From: Flavobacteriaceae bacterium
GTDB taxonomy: Bacteria; Bacteroidota; Bacteroidia; Flavobacteriales; Flavobacteriaceae
Assembly (NCBI GenBank): GCA_023145595.1
Contig: JAGLDM010000434.1
Coordinates: forward strand, 1 to 7,937
Length of the DNA: 7,937 nt
Direction: 5' to 3'
The notes under the pieces were generated by a model. It made no database searches, was not told the DNA's origin, and was given only the letters and a program-made list of their open reading frames with translations. Shown here piece by piece: positions 6,161 to 7,937 of the stretch (its first letter is position 1; every line of letters starts with the position of its first letter). A program made the position numbers and the translations under genes.

Positions 6161-6475
6161 TTAATCGATTGTGTCAAACTCTATAATATAAATATCTTCA
6201 TTTTCTTTCTTCATATTGTATTCTTCTCTAGCAAACTTGTCAAGTTTATCTGAATCTTCCAAGGTTTTTATTTTAAGTGTGTCTTTTTCAATTTCTTGGC
6301 GATAAAATTCTTTATCTCGTTCTAATTTATCAATGGTTTGATTGAATTCTCTATCTACAAAAAAAGAATTCTCATCAAAAAAAAGCATCCAAATTCCAAA
6401 CGAAATAAATATGATTACATACCGGTTACTAAAAAATTGAAATGTTTTATTTTGCTTTAGTTCTTTAAACGTCAT
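6161..6475 (-). CDS. FtsB/DivIC-family septum formation initiator protein
   Basis: A 104-residue bitopic membrane protein with the FtsB/DivIC layout: short cytoplasmic N-terminus, one hydrophobic segment at about 18-33 (RYVIIFISFGIWMLFF), a charged coiled coil at about 41-73 and a short periplasmic end. The KFAREEYNMKKENEDIYII block at 80-98 is the characteristic conserved region (AREKY.M...GE/ENE). Proteins of this family link the early and late divisome through FtsL and FtsQ/DivIB; that role is taken from the family. The ATG overlaps the end of udk by 11 nt (ATGACGTTTAA), so the two are likely cotranscribed from the promoter ahead of udk and translationally coupled. A bidirectional terminator follows. 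FtsB versus DivIC naming cannot be settled from sequence alone. Confidence 0.9.
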   Translation of the reverse strand: MTFKELKQNKTFQFFSNRYVIIFISFGIWMLFFDENSFFVDREFNQTIDKLERDKEFYRQEIEKDTLKIKTLEDSDKLDKFAREEYNMKKENEDIYIIEFDTID

Positions 6476-7085
6476 GGGGAGTTAGTTTTTCATTAATTAT
6501 AGTTCGAACAATATCTACAGCAACGGTATTGTGTCGATTATTTGGTATAATGATATCTGCGAATTTTTTAGTTGGCTCTATAAATTGAGAATGCATCGGT
6601 TTTAAAGTGTCTTGGTATCTGTTTAATACTTCCTCAAGATCTCTTCCTCTTTCTTGTATATCTCGTTTTAAACGCCTGATGAGTCGTTCATCTGCATCGG
6701 CATGAACAAATATTTTTACATCACATAAATCTCTTAATTGTTGATTGTTAAAAATCAAAATCCCCTCTACAATTAATATTTTTGTAGGTTGCGTTTTAAT
6801 GGTGTCTGCTATTCTGTTATGTGCAACAAATGAATAAACGGGTTGCTCAATTATTTTATTGTTTTTCAACTGACTCAGATGCTCTACAAGTAAATCAAAG
6901 TCAATGGCTGCTGGATGGTCAAAGTTTATTTTAGTACGCTCTTCATGACTTAAATTATCAGTGGGTTTGTAGTAAGAATCCTGAGAAATAACGCCAACTT
7001 CACCTTCTGGAAGTTGATTTAGTATTTGTTCAACTACCGTGGTTTTCCCACTTCCTGTTCCTCCAGTAATTCCAATAATAAACAT
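6465..7085 (-). CDS. udk: Uridine kinase (uridine/cytidine to UMP/CMP)
   Basis: A 206-residue P-loop nucleoside kinase of pyrimidine salvage, of normal family length (about 205-215 aa), cytosolic. The Walker A motif GGTGSGKT is at 8-15. QDSYYK at 35-40, NFDHPAAID at 54-62 and YSFVAHNR at 84-91 are the nucleoside-binding blocks that mark uridine kinase rather than phosphoribulokinase. EGILIF at 107-112 is the Walker B-like strand and RLIRRLKRDIQERGR at 134-148 is the arginine-rich lid. The start is set by the ATG immediately before FIIGITGGTGSGKTT, which is the usual N-terminus. A perfect -7 box lies 22 nt upstream. It is the first gene of a unit with the FtsB/DivIC gene. Confidence 0.96.
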   Translation of the reverse strand: MFIIGITGGTGSGKTTVVEQILNQLPEGEVGVISQDSYYKPTDNLSHEERTKINFDHPAAIDFDLLVEHLSQLKNNKIIEQPVYSFVAHNRIADTIKTQPTKILIVEGILIFNNQQLRDLCDVKIFVHADADERLIRRLKRDIQERGRDLEEVLNRYQDTLKPMHSQFIEPTKKFADIIIPNNRHNTVAVDIVRTIINEKLTPHDV

Positions 7086-7107
7086 ACAATATCAATTAAT
7101 ATCTGAA

Positions 7108-7115
7108 CAAATTTA
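7108..7115 (-). promoter_or_regulatory. Bacteroidota -7 promoter box (TAAATTTG) for udk
   Basis: On the minus strand TAAATTTG is an exact TAnnTTTG match, 22 nt upstream of the udk ATG. The T tract of the preceding terminator ends 2 nt before it, so any -33 element would lie inside the terminator hairpin; no TTTG is seen there. Confidence 0.55.
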
Positions 7116-7117
7116 GC

Positions 7118-7152
7118 AAAAAAAAAGCCTTTTACATAAGTAAAAGGCTTTT
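7118..7152 (-). terminator. Rho-independent terminator of the small secreted-protein gene
   Basis: A perfect 13-bp stem, plus-strand arms AAAAGCCTTTTAC (7123-7135) and GTAAAAGGCTTTT (7140-7152), with a 4-nt loop ATAA. On the minus strand it is followed by further T residues (A run 7118-7126 on plus). It begins 17 nt after the stop codon of the gene at 7169-7603. Confidence 0.9.
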
Positions 7153-7168
7153 GTTAATATTGTTTTTA

Positions 7169-7603
7169 TTATAGTTTCATTGTGACACCTAGACCAGCAG
7201 TTCCTCCACTTGTGTGTCCTCCTCCAAATTCAAGGTAAACACCCCATTTATCATTCCAGAACCAACGTCCACCAACTTGTAATCCAATATCTAAATCACT
7301 ATCGTTATTGCCGTTATTATCATCTAGACCGAGTGCAAATCCAACTCCAGCACCACCATAAACATCCCAAGCAGCAGGTAATTTAAATAAAGTGTCAAAA
7401 TAGTAATTAGATTTAACCCCTAACGTCAAGTAATCTAACCCAAGGTTAGTGCTTGCAACTGGAGCTATAGTGATCGCTTCACTTAAAGGAATTTCATAAC
7501 TCACTCCAATAAGACCAAGGTTCAATTGTTTTGTTGCTTGTCCATAAGACGTTGTTGCTCCGATGCTCAGTGCAACTAATAAGATAAATGTGATTTTTTT
7601 CAT
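7169..7603 (-). CDS. Small secreted beta-rich protein, probable outer-membrane beta-barrel
   Basis: A 144-residue protein not recognised as a named family. It starts with a clear Sec signal peptide (MKKITFILLVALSIGATTS, likely cleaved near SYG-QA at 21/22). The mature part alternates polar and hydrophobic residues, is rich in Gly and aromatics (VYGGAGVGFALGL at 81-93, GRWFWNDKWGVYLEFGGG at 112-129) and ends in TMKL, all consistent with a small outer-membrane barrel of about 6-8 strands. A D/N-rich loop, DDNNGNNDSDLD at 94-105, could bind calcium but may just be an extracellular turn. The start is placed at 7603: the in-frame extension to 7633 begins at a TTG that is part of a perfect -7 box, and the signal peptide starts at this Met. 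It has its own promoter and terminator, so it is probably monocistronic. Confidence 0.8.
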   Translation of the reverse strand: MKKITFILLVALSIGATTSYGQATKQLNLGLIGVSYEIPLSEAITIAPVASTNLGLDYLTLGVKSNYYFDTLFKLPAAWDVYGGAGVGFALGLDDNNGNNDSDLDIGLQVGGRWFWNDKWGVYLEFGGGHTSGGTAGLGVTMKL

Positions 7604-7630
7604 AAAATTATATTTTAAATATTTATTCTG

Positions 7631-7638
7631 CAAATATA
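7631..7638 (-). promoter_or_regulatory. Bacteroidota -7 promoter box (TATATTTG) for the small secreted-protein gene
   Basis: On the minus strand TATATTTG matches TAnnTTTG exactly, 27 nt upstream of the ATG at 7603. It rules out the upstream TTG (7633-7631) as a start, since that TTG is the end of the box. No TTTG -33 element is evident at standard spacing. Confidence 0.55.
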
Positions 7639-7645
7639 TAAATAT

Positions 7646-7689
7646 ACAATAACACCTTCTTATTTAGAGTGTTAAAGAAATGTTATTGT
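7646..7689. repeat. 9-bp inverted repeat downstream of the T9SS-cargo gene
   Basis: ACAATAACA (7646-7654) and TGTTATTGT (7681-7689) are exact reverse complements separated by 26 nt. It lies between the stop codon of the gene ending at 7697 and the next promoter box. The loop is long and the stem is weak, so it is only a possible terminator or regulatory palindrome; no other terminator candidate is visible in this gap. Confidence 0.3.
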
Positions 7690-7696
7690 TTTATAA

Positions 7697-7937
7697 TTAC
7701 TCTATCAATATCTTTTTAGTGATTAAACCTTGTTTTGTTATTAAATTTATAATATAAATTCCAGAACTTACTTCGTCAACAGACAAGGCAATATCTCGCT
7801 CGTCAAGATCTTTATCCCAAGTTTTAATCACCTGACCTAAAGAGTTAAACATCATAACTTGCTCAAAATCTAACTCCGCTGTTTTTTGGATTATAATGTC
7901 CTTATCTGTATTGTTCATAAAAATGGTGACTCCGTCA
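7697..7937 (-). CDS. C-terminus of a T9SS-secreted protein (type A sorting domain), partial
   Basis: The reading frame is open to the right window edge, so the ATG at 7918 is an internal Met and not a start; the visible part begins DGVTIFMNNTDKD. The last ~80 residues are a Por/type IX secretion C-terminal sorting domain: VMMFNSLGQVIKTW, then a LSVDEVSSGIYIINL block, ending in TKKILIE. This domain directs Bacteroidota proteins across the outer membrane through the T9SS, where it is cleaved and the cargo is released or attached to the surface. The cargo's own function lies outside the window. The nearest downstream gene has its own promoter box, so cotranscription is not needed. Confidence 0.88.
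   Translation of the reverse strand, partial: DGVTIFMNNTDKDIIIQKTAELDFEQVMMFNSLGQVIKTWDKDLDERDIALSVDEVSSGIYIINLITKQGLITKKILIE

Noticed and set aside
7697..7918. A complete 73-residue gene starting at the ATG at 7918
   Set aside because: The frame continues to the window edge and the sequence is a T9SS sorting domain, which is always the tail of a larger protein.
1..7937. CRISPR array, tRNA, rRNA, insertion sequence, phage or defence system
   Set aside because: No direct repeats with regular spacing, no tRNA or rRNA-like sequence, no transposase or integrase, and no defence-related protein domain was seen in the genes present.

Overview
The window looks like chromosomal DNA of an AT-rich Bacteroidota, most likely a member of the Flavobacteriaceae. 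The evidence is a C-terminal type IX secretion (T9SS) sorting domain at the right edge, Bacteroidota-type -7 promoter boxes (TAnnTTTG) ahead of several genes, few Shine-Dalgarno sites, a two-subunit methylmalonyl-CoA mutase (mutA-mutB), and a udk / FtsB-DivIC gene pair.

Layout. Left (66-1564, + strand): a YghZ-type aldo/keto reductase, then a free-standing 97-residue CBM48 (isoamylase early-set) protein with a strong palindrome in its leader and a clear terminator. 1565-1685: a gene-free stretch with one degenerate copy of a dispersed flavobacterial intergenic repeat. 1686-4705 (- strand): mutA and mutB, overlapping by 11 nt. 4876-6078 (+ strand): a stand-alone tryptophan synthase beta chain (trpB), divergent from mutA, ending at a bidirectional terminator. 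6161-7115 (- strand): uridine kinase (udk) and an FtsB/DivIC-type divisome protein, again overlapping by 11 nt. 7169-7638 (- strand): a small secreted beta-rich, probably outer-membrane, protein. 7697-7937 (- strand): the C-terminus of a T9SS cargo protein cut by the window edge.

The main observation is the state of mutB. Its frame stops right after the linker that normally leads into the cobalamin-binding domain. A 37-codon piece of that domain follows in another frame and then also stops; the DxHxxG segment and the GG segment are gone. The remaining barrel has lost residues that match catalytic positions of the Propionibacterium enzyme (Arg207 to Gly, Glu370 to Lys) and has a short N-terminal arm. 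The partner subunit mutA looks intact. This points to a mutase gene in decay, or less likely to a barrel subunit that now works with a separate B12-binding protein. The trpB gene sits on the opposite strand between ftsB/divIC and mutA, genes I believe are often adjacent in flavobacteria, and may have been inserted there.

All family assignments come from reading the sequences against remembered family members; no search was run.
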